Source: an uncultured Flavobacteriaceae bacterium (GTDB taxonomy: Bacteria; Bacteroidota; Bacteroidia; Flavobacteriales; Flavobacteriaceae). Taken from it: a stretch of 43,379 nt of DNA. The notes below the pieces were generated by a model. That model ran no database searches and was not told the DNA's origin. It saw nothing but the letters and a program-made list of their open reading frames with translations. The DNA is taken from NCBI GenBank assembly GCA_938084555.1, contig CALKFR010000011.1, positions 1-43,379 of the forward strand. The letters run 5' to 3'. The position numbers and the translations under genes are program-made. Shown in pieces: positions 8,031-17,427 of the stretch. Within the stretch, counting starts at the first letter, position 1. Each line of letters starts with the position of its first letter.

Positions 8031-9722
8031 TTGAAAAAAATCATTTTTTTAATTTTTTTGGTCAATATTTCATCATTTGGTCAGAATAACTATCCAACTA
8101 ACTATTTTAGAAGTCCTTTAGATATTCCACTCCGACTTGCAGGGACTTTTGGAGAGTTGAGAAACAATCATTTTCATGCCGGAATAGATATAAAAACAAA
8201 TCGAAGAATAGGTTTACCTGTTTATGCCACAGCAGACGGTTACATTTCAAGAATAAAAGTTGCTGTTTGGGGATATGGAAAGGCAATATACATAAGTCAT
8301 CCAAACGGTTTTACTACGGTGTATGCACACTTAAATAAGTTTGGTGATGGTATCCAAGAGTATGTTAAAAATGTCCAATATGAAAAGAAGAGCTATGAAA
8401 CAGGCAATATTTTTCTCAAAGAAAATCAAATTAAAGTAACCAAAGGGCAAATTATTGGCTATTCAGGTAGAACTGGTGGCTTTGTTGCACCACATTTACA
8501 TTATGAAATAAGAAATACAAAAACAGAAAAAATTATAAATCCGTTATTATTTGGAATAAAAATTCAAGATTCTATCGCTCCAAAAATAAAAAAATTGATA
8601 GCATATCCAATGGGTTCAAATTCAAGAATCAATAGAAGTTTCAAAAATCAAAGTTTATCCATAAAAAAAGATTCACTAAACAACTACATTACAAATAGAT
8701 TAAGTGCTTCAGGAAAAATTGGTTTTGGTGTTAATGTTTATGATTTATTGGGAAAAGAATTAAATAAGAATGGTATTTATAGCCTTGAAATGAAAATCAA
8801 CGGGGTAAGACAATATTACCATGATGTAGAAACGTTTTCTTTTTCTGAAAGTAAATTCATAAACCTCTTGATAGACTATGAGTATTTCTCTAAATATAAA
8901 AGTAGAATACAAAAAACCTTCAGAGAAAAAGAAAATAAACTTGGAATTTATAAGGGATTAATTGAAGATGGTAGTATCACTATTAATGAGGGTTTAAATT
9001 ATCAGATTGAAATCATTGCCAAAGATTTCATTGGTAATAGTTCATCTTTAAAAATTCCTGTAGTGGGGCTAAAAAGTGAATCCATATTACATCAAGAAAA
9101 AGATAGCACTGCTTATAAAATTATTAAAAGTAAATTTAATAAATTCAGTAAAAATGGTGTAACGATAGCATTTCCAAAAAATACTTTTTATGAAGATGTA
9201 TATTTAAATTTTAATGTCAACAAAAGAATTGCATCCATTCACGAACCCATGATTCCATTAGATAAAAAATTCACAATTACTTTTGACAGTATCATGTATA
9301 AAAAATCTGAATTAGATTACATTTATATTGCTAATATGAATAATAAAAAATATCCATATTATATGGATACAAGAAAAAAAATAGATAAAATATATACTAC
9401 AACTAAAACATTAGGTAATTATGGTTTATTAATTGATAATCAAGCTCCTAAGATTTATAATTCTAATTTTAAAAATAATGATTGGTTGAGTAGTTTAAAA
9501 TATTTAACTATTAAAATTTCAGATTCACAATCTGGTATTAAATCTTATGAAGCCTACATAGATGATGAATGGATATTAATGGAATATGATGTGAAAAAGA
9601 AAAAATTATCTTATGATTTTAGAGATAAAAAATTGGTAGGAAGTAAACATATCTTTAAACTTGTAGTCTCTGATAACGTTGGAAATACGAATACTTATAA
9701 TTCTACGTTCTACAGAAAATAA
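8031..9722 (+). CDS. M23 family (LytM-type) metallopeptidase
   Basis: Starting from TTG at 8031 gives a textbook signal peptide (MKKIIFLIFLVNISSFGQ) and a 563-residue protein. Upstream in-frame codons from 8010 would add seven residues that spoil the signal. The LytM domain (about 25-180) carries the zinc and catalytic set: His49 and Asp53 in HFHAGID, His100 in YAHL, and His155/His157 in APHLHYEI. Such enzymes cut cross-bridges in peptidoglycan or act as envelope regulators. The remaining ~380 residues look beta-rich and unassigned; they include a Gly/Ser DSQSGIKSYEAYIDDEW segment near the C-terminus resembling an Ig-like fold. A TonB receptor gene begins 13 nt downstream, suggesting an operon. 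Confidence 0.88.
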   Translation: MKKIIFLIFLVNISSFGQNNYPTNYFRSPLDIPLRLAGTFGELRNNHFHAGIDIKTNRRIGLPVYATADGYISRIKVAVWGYGKAIYISHPNGFTTVYAHLNKFGDGIQEYVKNVQYEKKSYETGNIFLKENQIKVTKGQIIGYSGRTGGFVAPHLHYEIRNTKTEKIINPLLFGIKIQDSIAPKIKKLIAYPMGSNSRINRSFKNQSLSIKKDSLNNYITNRLSASGKIGFGVNVYDLLGKELNKNGIYSLEMKINGVRQYYHDVETFSFSESKFINLLIDYEYFSKYKSRIQKTFREKENKLGIYKGLIEDGSITINEGLNYQIEIIAKDFIGNSSSLKIPVVGLKSESILHQEKDSTAYKIIKSKFNKFSKNGVTIAFPKNTFYEDVYLNFNVNKRIASIHEPMIPLDKKFTITFDSIMYKKSELDYIYIANMNNKKYPYYMDTRKKIDKIYTTTKTLGNYGLLIDNQAPKIYNSNFKNNDWLSSLKYLTIKISDSQSGIKSYEAYIDDEWILMEYDVKKKKLSYDFRDKKLVGSKHIFKLVVSDNVGNTNTYNSTFYRK

Positions 9723-9735
9723 AAACACTCACTTT

Positions 9736-12186
9736 GTGAAAAAAATTTTACTAATACTATTTTTATTTCCCATTTCAATTTGGAGTCAAAAAACTTCTAT
9801 TATTAAAGGTTTTGTTAAAGATTCTAACAATAATTCTATTGAAAATGTTTCTGTTAAATATGGAGAAACAGGAACTACCACAAATGCGGAGGGTTTTTAT
9901 CAAATTCGTATTCCAATAAATATGAAGATCACAATAGAATTTAGCCATGTAGGTTTTAAACCACTCAGCAAAGAATTCTATACCAATAAAAGAAATATAA
10001 TTCGTTTTTCTCCTGTTTTAATATCTGAAAATGAAGTCCTTGAAGAGGTTGTCATAAAAAATGAAATAAAAGATGCACAAGGAGTAACAACTCTTAAAGC
10101 CGAAGATATTCAAAGAATTCCAGGAGCTAATTCAGGAATAGAAACTCTTTTAATGACTTTACCCGGGGTAAGTAACAATAATGAATTAAGTACTCAATAC
10201 AATGTTCGTGGAGGAAATTTTGACGAAAACCTGGTATATGTTAATGGAATAGAAATTTATCGTCCTTTTTTAGTAAGATCTGGACAACAAGAAGGATTAA
10301 GTTTTGTGAATTCAACTATGGTTCAAAATATTAATTTTTCTGCTGGAGGTTTTCAAGCAAAATATGGTGACAAACTTTCTTCAGTATTAGACATATCCTA
10401 CAGGAAACCAACAGAATTTTCTGCAATTGTGAAAGCAAGTCTACTTGGAAGTAGTATTACTATAGAAGATGTTTTTTTAGATGATAAATTATCTGCTATT
10501 GCTGGAGTTAGATATAGAGATAATAGTTTATTTGTAAACTCAAAACAAATAGAAACAAATTTTAAACCTCGTTTTACAGATGTGCAAGCTTTTTTAACAT
10601 ATGAGAAGAATGAAAAACTAAGCTTAAATTTTTTAGGAAACTTTTCTTTGAATAAATATGACTACCAACCCGTAACAAGAAGAACAAGATTTGGAACTGT
10701 TTCTGATCCCTTAGAATTAATCGTATTTTATGATGGACAAGAAAAAGATACATACCTTACTGCATTTAGTGCTATAAGTGCTGATTATATGGTTAATGAT
10801 AATCTTGAACTAACAACTACGATTAGTGCTTTTAATACACAAGAAGAAGAATATTTTGATATTGCAGCATCTTATAATTTAGGTGAGGTAGATTCAAATA
10901 TTGGATCACAAACGTTTGGTGACGTCACCTTTTCTGAGGGAATAGGTTCTCAATTAAACCACTCTAGAAATGATTTAGATGCACTGATAACTAACGTTCA
11001 AATAAAGGGAACTTATAAAAAAAATGAAAATCAAATAGATTTTGGAATTAAATATCAATCAGAAAATATTAAAGACCGAATAAGAGAATGGGAAATTATT
11101 GACTCTGTTGGGTTTTCTATAAGACCTCTGAATTTAGGGTTCATTAATGACCAACCCTATACTCCATATACAGGCCCTATCGAACCATTTCAAAATATAA
11201 GAGCTGAAAACAAATTAAACATCAATCGATTTTCTGGTTTTTTTCAATACAGCAAAAAGGGATTTATTGGAGATCATAAAGTATGGTGGAATCTTGGACT
11301 TAGAGGGCATCTTTGGTCTGTTAATGCTAACCAAGCTAATGGTGTAAGTCAATTTATTTTAAGCCCAAGAGCTCAATTTGCCATAAAACCTAATTGGGAA
11401 AAAGATATGTTATTTAGAATTTCGGGAGGTGTTTATTCTCAACCACCATTTTATAAAGAACTTCGAAATTTTAAGGGAGAAATTATTCCTAATATTAAAG
11501 CCCAAAAATCTATTCATATGGTTTTAGGAGGTGATTACAGTTTTACTATTTGGGAAAGACCTTTTAAATTAACCACAGAATTATATTATAAAAACTTATC
11601 TAATATAAATCCTTACAGTGTTGATAATGTTAGAATAAGATATCAAGCTAATAATAATGCTAAAGGATATGCAACTGGAATAGATGTAAGACTTAATGGA
11701 GAGTTTGTTCCTGGAAATGAAAGTTGGATTAGTCTTGGAATCTTAAAAACTGAAGAAAATATTGACAATCGTGGATACATAGCGAGACCCTCTGATCAAC
11801 GGTTTAAATTAGGAATCTTATTTCAAGATTATGTTCCAAACTTACCTAATTTAAAAGCCTATTTAAATTTAGTCTATAATTCTGGTGTTCCTGGTGGAGC
11901 CCCCTCCTATGCTGATCCCTATAATTTCCAAAATAGATTAAGAGATTATAAGCGAGCAGATTTAGGAATATTATATGTTTTTACAGATGCCAACAAAAGG
12001 TTTGCATCTGGCTTTTTAGGTAGGTTTAAGGAATTTACAGCAGGTCTAGAATTATTTAATATGTTTGACATTCAAAATTCAATTACCAATACTTGGGTCA
12101 GGGATGTGGCTACCAAGAATCAGTTTGGAGTTCCTAATTACTTATCCGGAAGGATTTTAAATCTTAGAGTTGGTATAAAATTTTAA
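9736..12186 (+). CDS. TonB-dependent receptor with carboxypeptidase-regulatory-like N-domain
   Basis: An outer-membrane active transporter of unknown substrate. GTG at 9736 gives a clean signal peptide (start MKKILLILFLFPISIWSQ) and an 816-residue protein; the longer frame from 9679 overlaps the previous gene and has no signal. Domain order: CarboxypepD_reg-like sandwich (about 20-100, IIKGFVKDSNNNSIENVSV), plug domain (about 115-230: GIETLLMTLPGVSNNNELS, YNVRGGNFDENLVYVNGIEIY), then the 22-strand barrel ending LRVGIKF. Coupling to the LytM-like peptidase gene 13 nt upstream is notable. Without a SusD-like partner, a glycan-uptake locus is unlikely; siderophore, cofactor or peptide uptake is possible. 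Confidence 0.9.
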   Translation: MKKILLILFLFPISIWSQKTSIIKGFVKDSNNNSIENVSVKYGETGTTTNAEGFYQIRIPINMKITIEFSHVGFKPLSKEFYTNKRNIIRFSPVLISENEVLEEVVIKNEIKDAQGVTTLKAEDIQRIPGANSGIETLLMTLPGVSNNNELSTQYNVRGGNFDENLVYVNGIEIYRPFLVRSGQQEGLSFVNSTMVQNINFSAGGFQAKYGDKLSSVLDISYRKPTEFSAIVKASLLGSSITIEDVFLDDKLSAIAGVRYRDNSLFVNSKQIETNFKPRFTDVQAFLTYEKNEKLSLNFLGNFSLNKYDYQPVTRRTRFGTVSDPLELIVFYDGQEKDTYLTAFSAISADYMVNDNLELTTTISAFNTQEEEYFDIAASYNLGEVDSNIGSQTFGDVTFSEGIGSQLNHSRNDLDALITNVQIKGTYKKNENQIDFGIKYQSENIKDRIREWEIIDSVGFSIRPLNLGFINDQPYTPYTGPIEPFQNIRAENKLNINRFSGFFQYSKKGFIGDHKVWWNLGLRGHLWSVNANQANGVSQFILSPRAQFAIKPNWEKDMLFRISGGVYSQPPFYKELRNFKGEIIPNIKAQKSIHMVLGGDYSFTIWERPFKLTTELYYKNLSNINPYSVDNVRIRYQANNNAKGYATGIDVRLNGEFVPGNESWISLGILKTEENIDNRGYIARPSDQRFKLGILFQDYVPNLPNLKAYLNLVYNSGVPGGAPSYADPYNFQNRLRDYKRADLGILYVFTDANKRFASGFLGRFKEFTAGLELFNMFDIQNSITNTWVRDVATKNQFGVPNYLSGRILNLRVGIKF

Positions 12187-12205
12187 ATAGATATAAATAT
12201 TTAAA

Positions 12206-12655
12206 TTACAATATTTGAGAAGCGTGATCTTTTGTTTTTACCTTAGATATCACATTTTCAATTATTCCATTACCATCTATCACAAAAGTGGTTCTATGAA
12301 TGCCATCATACTCTCTTCCCATAAATTTTTTAGGACCCCAAACTCCAAAACCATTAATAACATCGTGATTTTCATCTGCTAATAAAGGAAATGGAAGCTC
12401 ATGCTTATTAACAAAATTTTGTTGTCTTTTCTCTGAATCTGCACTAACTCCTAATATTTCATAGCCTTTTGTTTGAAATTCTTGAAAATGATCTCTGAGA
12501 TTACAAGCTTCTGCCGTACACCCTGGTGTACTTGCTTTAGGGTAAAAGAAAACAACTAGTTTTTTACCACTATAATCACTTAACTTTCTAACAATACCTT
12601 GATTATCCTTTGTTTCAAAATTTGGAGCCTTATCTCCTACATTTAATGTCTTCAT
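12206..12655 (-). CDS. bcp: Thioredoxin-dependent thiol peroxidase (BCP-type peroxiredoxin)
   Basis: This enzyme reduces H2O2 and organic hydroperoxides using thioredoxin-derived electrons. The 149-residue protein has the peroxiredoxin core with FFYPKASTPGCTAEACNLRD: peroxidatic Cys46 and, five residues on, Cys51, the resolving position of E. coli BCP. The DYSGKKLVVFFYPK strand and the late GIHRTTFVIDGNG segment (catalytic Arg) are present. It is cytoplasmic. It converges with the TonB receptor gene (20 nt gap) and is divergent from nth, with -7-like boxes for both in between. Bacillithiol genes in the same window suggest a thiol-based redox system, but this enzyme's reductant cannot be told from sequence. 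Confidence 0.94.
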   Translation of the reverse strand: MKTLNVGDKAPNFETKDNQGIVRKLSDYSGKKLVVFFYPKASTPGCTAEACNLRDHFQEFQTKGYEILGVSADSEKRQQNFVNKHELPFPLLADENHDVINGFGVWGPKKFMGREYDGIHRTTFVIDGNGIIENVISKVKTKDHASQIL

Positions 12656-12671
12656 GTTTGTTTATTTATAT

Positions 12672-12679
12672 CAAAGATA
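12672..12679 (-). promoter_or_regulatory. -7 box for bcp
   Basis: TATCTTTG on the minus strand, 17 nt before the bcp ATG, matches TAnnTTTG exactly. No TTG lies at the expected -33 distance, so the call is partial. Confidence 0.42.
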
Positions 12680-12712
12680 CAAAAGAGTGGTAATATTTTA
12701 ATTGCTACTTTG

Positions 12713-12720
12713 TAACTTTG
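12713..12720 (+). promoter_or_regulatory. -7 box for nth
   Basis: TAACTTTG is an exact -7 match 30 nt before the ATG at 12751. It overlaps the alternative TTG start at 12718, which argues against that start. No clear -33 element. Confidence 0.45.
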
Positions 12721-12750
12721 TTATTACTATTTTTTTTAAAACATAAAAAA

Positions 12751-13404
12751 ATGACTAAGGCTGAAAAGGTACAGTTTGTAATTAATACTTTACAAAAATT
12801 ATATCCTGAAATACCAATTCCATTAGACCATAAAGATCCATATACTTTATTAATTGCAGTTCTACTTTCTGCTCAATGTACAGATGTTCGAGTTAATAAA
12901 ATAACACCTATGTTATTTGCTAAAGCAGACAACCCATTTGACATGGTGAAAATGACAATTGAAGAAATTAAACAGATTATAAGACCATGCGGGTTATCTC
13001 CAATGAAATCCAAAGGAATTTATGGTTTATCAAAAATTTTAATTGAAAAATATAATGGTGAAGTCCCTAAATCTTTTGAAGGTCTTGAGGAACTCCCCGC
13101 AGTTGGACATAAGACCGCCAGTGTTGTTATGAGTCAAGCATTTGGAGTACCTGCTTTTCCTGTAGATACTCATATACATAGATTATTATATCGTTGGAAT
13201 TTAACTAATGGGAAAAATGTACTTCAAACCGAAAAAGATGCTAAAAGGTTATTTCCTAAAGAGTTATGGAATGATTTACATTTACAAATTATTTGGTATG
13301 GAAGAGAATTTTCACCAGCTAGAGGATGGGATTTAAAAAAAGATATCATTACAGCTACAATTGGGAGAAAAACAGTTTTAAATGAATACTATAAAAATAA
13401 TTAG
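12751..13404 (+). CDS. nth: Endonuclease III (DNA glycosylase/AP lyase) lacking the Fe-S cluster motif
   Basis: Nth removes oxidised pyrimidines and nicks abasic sites in base-excision repair. The 217-residue protein from ATG 12751 shows the helix-hairpin-helix LEELPAVGHKTASVV with the catalytic Lys in GHKTA and the Asp in PVDTHIHRL. The usual C-terminal C-x6-C-x2-C-x5-C cluster is absent: the only cysteines are in SAQCTD and RPCGLSP, and the C-terminus reads TATIGRKTVLNEYYKNN. I believe Fe-S-less versions are seen in other Flavobacteriia, so this is a lineage trait rather than decay. A leftward bcp gene is divergent from it, and a bidirectional terminator follows. Confidence 0.93.
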   Translation: MTKAEKVQFVINTLQKLYPEIPIPLDHKDPYTLLIAVLLSAQCTDVRVNKITPMLFAKADNPFDMVKMTIEEIKQIIRPCGLSPMKSKGIYGLSKILIEKYNGEVPKSFEGLEELPAVGHKTASVVMSQAFGVPAFPVDTHIHRLLYRWNLTNGKNVLQTEKDAKRLFPKELWNDLHLQIIWYGREFSPARGWDLKKDIITATIGRKTVLNEYYKNN

Positions 13405-13410
13405 TAATAA

Positions 13411-13438
13411 AAAAACCTTGACTCGTGTCAAGGTTTTT
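13411..13438. terminator. Bidirectional terminator after nth and the sigma-factor unit
   Basis: A perfect 12-bp stem AAAAACCTTGAC (13411-13422) / GTCAAGGTTTTT (13427-13438) with loop TCGT, A-run on the left and T-run on the right, between converging genes. Confidence 0.9.
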
Positions 13439-13442
13439 AAAC

Positions 13443-13586
13443 TTAATTCAAATTCAATTCAATTTTGATATTTGATATTGTTTTTACAACTGATAGTGAC
13501 TTGGAAAAATTAATCAAATATTGAACTGTTTCTTTTCTGGGTTGCTCCTGAAAATCAGAAGACTTCTTAGAGTAAAGTTGCTTCAT
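13443..13586 (-). CDS. 47-residue protein downstream of an ECF sigma factor
   Basis: From the ATG at 13586 it encodes MKQLYSKKSSDFQEQPRKET followed by a Leu/Ser/Val-rich helical stretch (VQYLINFSKSLSVVK) and an Asn-rich tail. An upstream in-frame codon at 13628 is less likely. It lies 55 nt after the sigma-factor stop on the same strand and ends at a strong terminator, so it is probably co-transcribed. I recall similar ~45-50-residue proteins (KxxxFxxQPxxETVxxxLxxSK pattern) behind this sigma factor in other Flavobacteriia, which supports its being real. It has no membrane segment or anti-sigma signature. Function unknown. Confidence 0.65.
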   Translation of the reverse strand: MKQLYSKKSSDFQEQPRKETVQYLINFSKSLSVVKTISNIKIELNLN

Positions 13587-13641
13587 ACGGTATATAATTA
13601 TGTTCTTTAAAACATACAACGGAAGCATTCTATAATTATTG

Positions 13642-14226
13642 TTAATCCAATAAAATTATTTTATTTTCATTTATTATTTTTCTTAAATTAATTAAGGCAT
13701 AACGCATTCTACCTAGGGCAGTATTAATACTAACACCTGTATTTTCACTTATTTCTTTAAAACTCATATCCTTATAAATTCTCATAACTAAAACTTCTTT
13801 TTGCTCTAGAGGAAGTTCTTCTATTAATTCTTTAACGTCAGATAAAACCTGATCTTTAATCAATTGTTTTTCAGCATTTAACGAACCGTCACTTATCACA
13901 GAAAAAATATCAAAATCATCTGTATTTTTAAATGAACGCATCCTATTAGATTTTCTAAAATGATCGATTATTAGGTTATGTGAGATTCGCATTACCCAAG
14001 GTAAAAACTTTCCTTGTTCGTTATAATTACCAAGTTTTAAGGTTCTAATTACCTTAATAAAGGTATCTTGAAAAACATCTTCTGTTATTTCTCTATCTTG
14101 AACTTTACTGTATATAAAGCTATAAAGTCGTTGTTTGTGTTTTTTAATCAGAACTTCAAGGCTTGCTTCGCATCCTTGAATATAATTTGAAACTAGAGTA
14201 CTGTCTGGGGTAAGGTTTGTATACAT
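13642..14226 (-). CDS. RNA polymerase sigma-70 factor, ECF-type
   Basis: This 194-residue protein has region 2 (about 25-95: LIKKHKQRLYSFIYSKVQDR, VFQDTFIKVIRTL, LPWVMRISHNLIIDHFRK) and region 4 (about 130-185: LPLEQKEVLVMRIYKDMSFKEI with the helix-turn-helix GVSINTALGRMRYALINLRK). It is of the RpoE-like group that recognises special promoters. No anti-sigma gene is adjacent; a 47-residue protein follows instead. Target genes cannot be read from this window. A TATATTTG -7-like box lies at 14326-14333, but its upstream element is poorly spaced. Confidence 0.92.
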   Translation of the reverse strand: MYTNLTPDSTLVSNYIQGCEASLEVLIKKHKQRLYSFIYSKVQDREITEDVFQDTFIKVIRTLKLGNYNEQGKFLPWVMRISHNLIIDHFRKSNRMRSFKNTDDFDIFSVISDGSLNAEKQLIKDQVLSDVKELIEELPLEQKEVLVMRIYKDMSFKEISENTGVSINTALGRMRYALINLRKIINENKIILLD

Positions 14227-14418
14227 TATAAAATTACTTTTTGAAAGAAGTTTATCTTTCCGTTATTTTCGATAAATTAAAAAAGTAATTTTATTCTATA
14301 TGTATATTGTTTAAGAATTACCTCACAAATATAAAAAATATTTTTTAATTAAAATTTTCCAAATTAAAATCATAAAAAGTTAAAAAATCATTATTTTTAT
14401 AACTTGCTTTAAAATCAT

Positions 14419-17220
14419 ATGAACAAAGATTTATCAAGTGTAAGCCCGAGAGAAAACATCATTATTAAAGGGGCTAAACTCCACAATCTAAAAAATATTG
14501 ATGTTATTATTCCAAGAAATAAGCTAGTAGTAATTACAGGTTTATCAGGTTCAGGAAAATCCTCACTTGCCTTTGATACCTTATACGCTGAAGGGCAAAG
14601 AAGATATGTAGAAAGTTTATCTTCATATGCGCGTCAATTTTTAGGAAAACTACACAAACCCAAAGTAGATTATATAAAAGGAATTGCACCAGCAATTGCA
14701 ATAGAACAAAAGGTGAATTCTACCAATCCACGATCTACCGTTGGTACTTCTACTGAAATTTATGATTACATAAAACTATTATTTGCTAGAATTGGTAACA
14801 CCTATTCCCCTATTTCAGGAGAAATTGTAAAAAAACATACAGTCACAGATGTAACAAATTTTATAAAGAATTTTAAAGAAGAAACAAAACTACTATTACT
14901 AAGTCCAATTACTATTAATGAAGATAGAGATCTAAAGACGGTTCTAAAAGTTTTGTCTCAACAAGGATATGCTCGCGTCAAGTACAAAGACCAAATTTAC
15001 CGCATAGATGATTTACCCACTAATAAGAATAACTATAATGACTTAAAACTAGTTATCGATAGGATTGTTGTTAGAGATAATGAAGATTTTTACAATCGTT
15101 TGTCTGATGCAATCCAAACTGCTTTTTTTGAAGGTAATGGAGTTTGTATTATTCAAGATATATCCAAAAATACTTTAACTGAATTTAATAATAAATTTGA
15201 ATTAGATGGTATTTTATTTTATGAACCAAACACACATTTCTTTAGTTTCAATAACCCATATGGGGCTTGCAGTAGTTGTGAAGGTTATGGAGATGTTATT
15301 GGAATCGATGAGGATTTAGTTATTCCAAATACAGGGATTTCTATATATAATGACGCTATTAACCCTTTTAGATCTGAGGCATATAGACATTACAAGGATG
15401 AATTAATTAGCCAAGCTTATAAGTATGATATCCCTATCCACAAACCCTGGTTTGAGCTCACCGACGAACAAAAAAACTTAGTCTGGAAAGGTAATGAAAG
15501 CTTTTATGGTATTCATCATTTTTTCTCAGCACTTGAGGAGAAAAGCTATAAAATACAGAATAGAGTAATGTTATCTAGGTACAGAGGTAAAACAATTTGT
15601 ACAACTTGTGATGGTAAAAGATTACGTAAAGAAGCTAATTATGTAAAGGTTGGAAATAAAACAATCTCAGAACTTGTTTCAATGCCATTAGATGAATTGT
15701 CTATATTTTTTAAACAACTAAAGTTAAATAAGTATGAACAAAAAATAGGAAAGCGTTTATTGACTGAAATTAACAATCGCTTAGATTTCTTACAAAATGT
15801 TGGTTTAAATTATCTAACATTAAATAGAACCTCAAATTCGCTTTCTGGAGGAGAAAGCCAACGTATAAACCTTGCTACATCATTAGGTAGTAGTTTAGTA
15901 GGTTCGATGTATATTTTAGATGAACCAAGTATTGGATTACATCCAAAAGACACAAAAAAACTTATAAATGTATTACAAGATTTAAGAAATTTAGGAAATA
16001 CAGTTATTGTTGTTGAGCACGATGAAGATATTATGAAAGCAGCTGATTACATCATTGACATAGGGCCTGAAGCTGGAACTTTTGGAGGTAAAATAGTTGC
16101 TGAGGGTAATTTTAATGATATCTTAAAATCTGATTCATTAACTGCTAAGTATTTAACAGAAGAATTTATAATTGAAATTCCAAAAATAAGAAGAAGTTTT
16201 AAAAATTACATTCAAATAATTGGTGCAAGAGAAAATAATTTACAAAATATAGATGTAAAATTTCCTCTGGATAGCTTAACTGTAATTACTGGAGTTTCTG
16301 GAAGTGGAAAAAGTACTTTAGTGAAAAAAATCTTATATCCTGCTCTGCAAAAACAAATTATAGGATATGGAGAGAAAATTGGGCAATACACAGATATTAC
16401 TGGGAATTTTGGTTTAATAAAAAATATTGAATTTATTGATCAGAATCCTATTGGACGTTCTTCTAGATCAAATCCTGTCACTTATATTAAAGCATATGAT
16501 GATATTAGAGGATTACTATCCTCACAAAGAATTTCAAAGGTTAGAAATTATAAACCAAAACATTTTTCATTTAATGTAGATGGTGGAAGATGCGAAGTTT
16601 GTAAAGGTGAGGGAGTGGTAACTATTGAAATGCAATTTATGGCTGACGTTCATTTACAATGTGATGATTGTAATGGCAAGCGATTTAAAAAAGAAATTCT
16701 TGAAGTAAATTTTGAAGGTAAAAATATTGATGATATTTTAAATTTTACAATAGATGATGGTGTAGCTTTTTTCATCGAACACGAACAAATAAAAATTGCA
16801 AAAAAATTAAAACCTCTTCAAGATGTTGGACTAGGGTATGTTCAATTGGGTCAATCATCCTCTACTTTATCGGGTGGTGAAGCACAAAGAATAAAATTAG
16901 CTTCATTCTTAGCAAAAGGAAACACTAAAGACAAAACATTATTTATTTTTGACGAACCTACAACAGGATTGCATTTTCATGACATTAAAAAACTTTTAGC
17001 CTCTTTTAATGCTTTATTAGATAAAGGACATTCAATTATTGTTATAGAGCATAATATTGAATTAATAAAATGTGCAGATTATATAATAGATTTAGGTTTA
17101 GAGGGTGGTAATAAAGGAGGACAATTAATATTTGAAGGTACACCTGAAGAGTTAATTAAAAATAATCAATCATATACATCTGAAAGTTTAAAAGAAAAAC
17201 TCAAACTAAAAAATGAATAA
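14419..17220 (+). CDS. uvrA: Excinuclease ABC subunit A
   Basis: UvrA is the damage-sensing ATPase of nucleotide excision repair; it loads UvrB. The 933-residue protein has two ABC modules. The first has Walker [11 protein letters not shown] (about 41-50), zinc-finger cysteine pairs ([10 protein letters not shown] and CTTCDGKR), signature [10 protein letters not shown] and Walker [13 protein letters not shown]. The second has [10 protein letters not shown], the [10 protein letters not shown]...CDDCNGKR zinc module, [10 protein letters not shown] and [12 protein letters not shown]. All key motifs are intact. ATG at 14419 gives the normal N-terminus. The gene stands alone and ends at a hairpin shared with tRNA-His. 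Confidence 0.97.
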   Translation: MNKDLSSVSPRENIIIKGAKLHNLKNIDVIIPRNKLVVITGLSGSGKSSLAFDTLYAEGQRRYVESLSSYARQFLGKLHKPKVDYIKGIAPAIAIEQKVNSTNPRSTVGTSTEIYDYIKLLFARIGNTYSPISGEIVKKHTVTDVTNFIKNFKEETKLLLLSPITINEDRDLKTVLKVLSQQGYARVKYKDQIYRIDDLPTNKNNYNDLKLVIDRIVVRDNEDFYNRLSDAIQTAFFEGNGVCIIQDISKNTLTEFNNKFELDGILFYEPNTHFFSFNNPYGACSSCEGYGDVIGIDEDLVIPNTGISIYNDAINPFRSEAYRHYKDELISQAYKYDIPIHKPWFELTDEQKNLVWKGNESFYGIHHFFSALEEKSYKIQNRVMLSRYRGKTICTTCDGKRLRKEANYVKVGNKTISELVSMPLDELSIFFKQLKLNKYEQKIGKRLLTEINNRLDFLQNVGLNYLTLNRTSNSLSGGESQRINLATSLGSSLVGSMYILDEPSIGLHPKDTKKLINVLQDLRNLGNTVIVVEHDEDIMKAADYIIDIGPEAGTFGGKIVAEGNFNDILKSDSLTAKYLTEEFIIEIPKIRRSFKNYIQIIGARENNLQNIDVKFPLDSLTVITGVSGSGKSTLVKKILYPALQKQIIGYGEKIGQYTDITGNFGLIKNIEFIDQNPIGRSSRSNPVTYIKAYDDIRGLLSSQRISKVRNYKPKHFSFNVDGGRCEVCKGEGVVTIEMQFMADVHLQCDDCNGKRFKKEILEVNFEGKNIDDILNFTIDDGVAFFIEHEQIKIAKKLKPLQDVGLGYVQLGQSSSTLSGGEAQRIKLASFLAKGNTKDKTLFIFDEPTTGLHFHDIKKLLASFNALLDKGHSIIVIEHNIELIKCADYIIDLGLEGGNKGGQLIFEGTPEELIKNNQSYTSESLKEKLKLKNE

Positions 17221-17227
17221 AACAAAA

Positions 17228-17255
17228 AAAGCCTTTTCATAAATGAAAAGGCTTT
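17228..17255. terminator. Bidirectional terminator between uvrA and tRNA-His
   Basis: A perfect 13-bp stem AAAGCCTTTTCAT (17228-17240) / ATGAAAAGGCTTT (17243-17255) with a 2-nt loop. An A-run precedes and TCTTTT follows, so it can serve both converging units. Confidence 0.9.
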
Positions 17256-17263
17256 GTCTTTTG

Positions 17264-17338
17264 GGTAGAAGATGGGATTCGAACCCACGACCCTCGGTAC
17301 CACAAACCGATGCTCTAACCAACTGAGCTACAACTACC
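17264..17338 (-). tRNA. tRNA-His (anticodon GTG)
   Basis: The minus strand folds into a cloverleaf: D-arm (GCTCAGTTGGTTAGAGC), anticodon stem TCGGT/ACCGA with loop TTGTGGT (anticodon GTG), and T-arm GTGGG-TTCGAAT-CCCAT. The extra 5' G (17338, G-1) can face C73 (17264), the histidine identity pair. The 3' CCA is not encoded (CAA follows C73). The acceptor stem GTAGTTG / CTTCTAC pairs at five positions but has two adjacent T-T mismatches (5-68 and 6-67), which is odd. Confidence 0.93.
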
Positions 17339-17427
17339 ATTTAACTTTAATATTGAAACATTAGAATTGTTACATTGTTAAAGCGGGTGCAAATATAATT
17401 TTTTTTTAAATCTATGAAAAGAAAAAA

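Noticed and set aside
8107-8304. 65-residue minus-strand ORF
   Set aside because: It lies wholly within the LytM-type peptidase gene, shows no family features and follows the codon shadow of the real gene.
12718-12750. TTG at 12718 as start of nth
   Set aside because: It overlaps an exact -7 promoter box and adds residues not found in the family; ATG 12751 is preferred.
14326-14360. Promoter for the ECF sigma gene (TATATTTG with upstream TTG)
   Set aside because: The spacer would be 26 nt, outside the 17-23 nt range, so only the -7 likeness remains.
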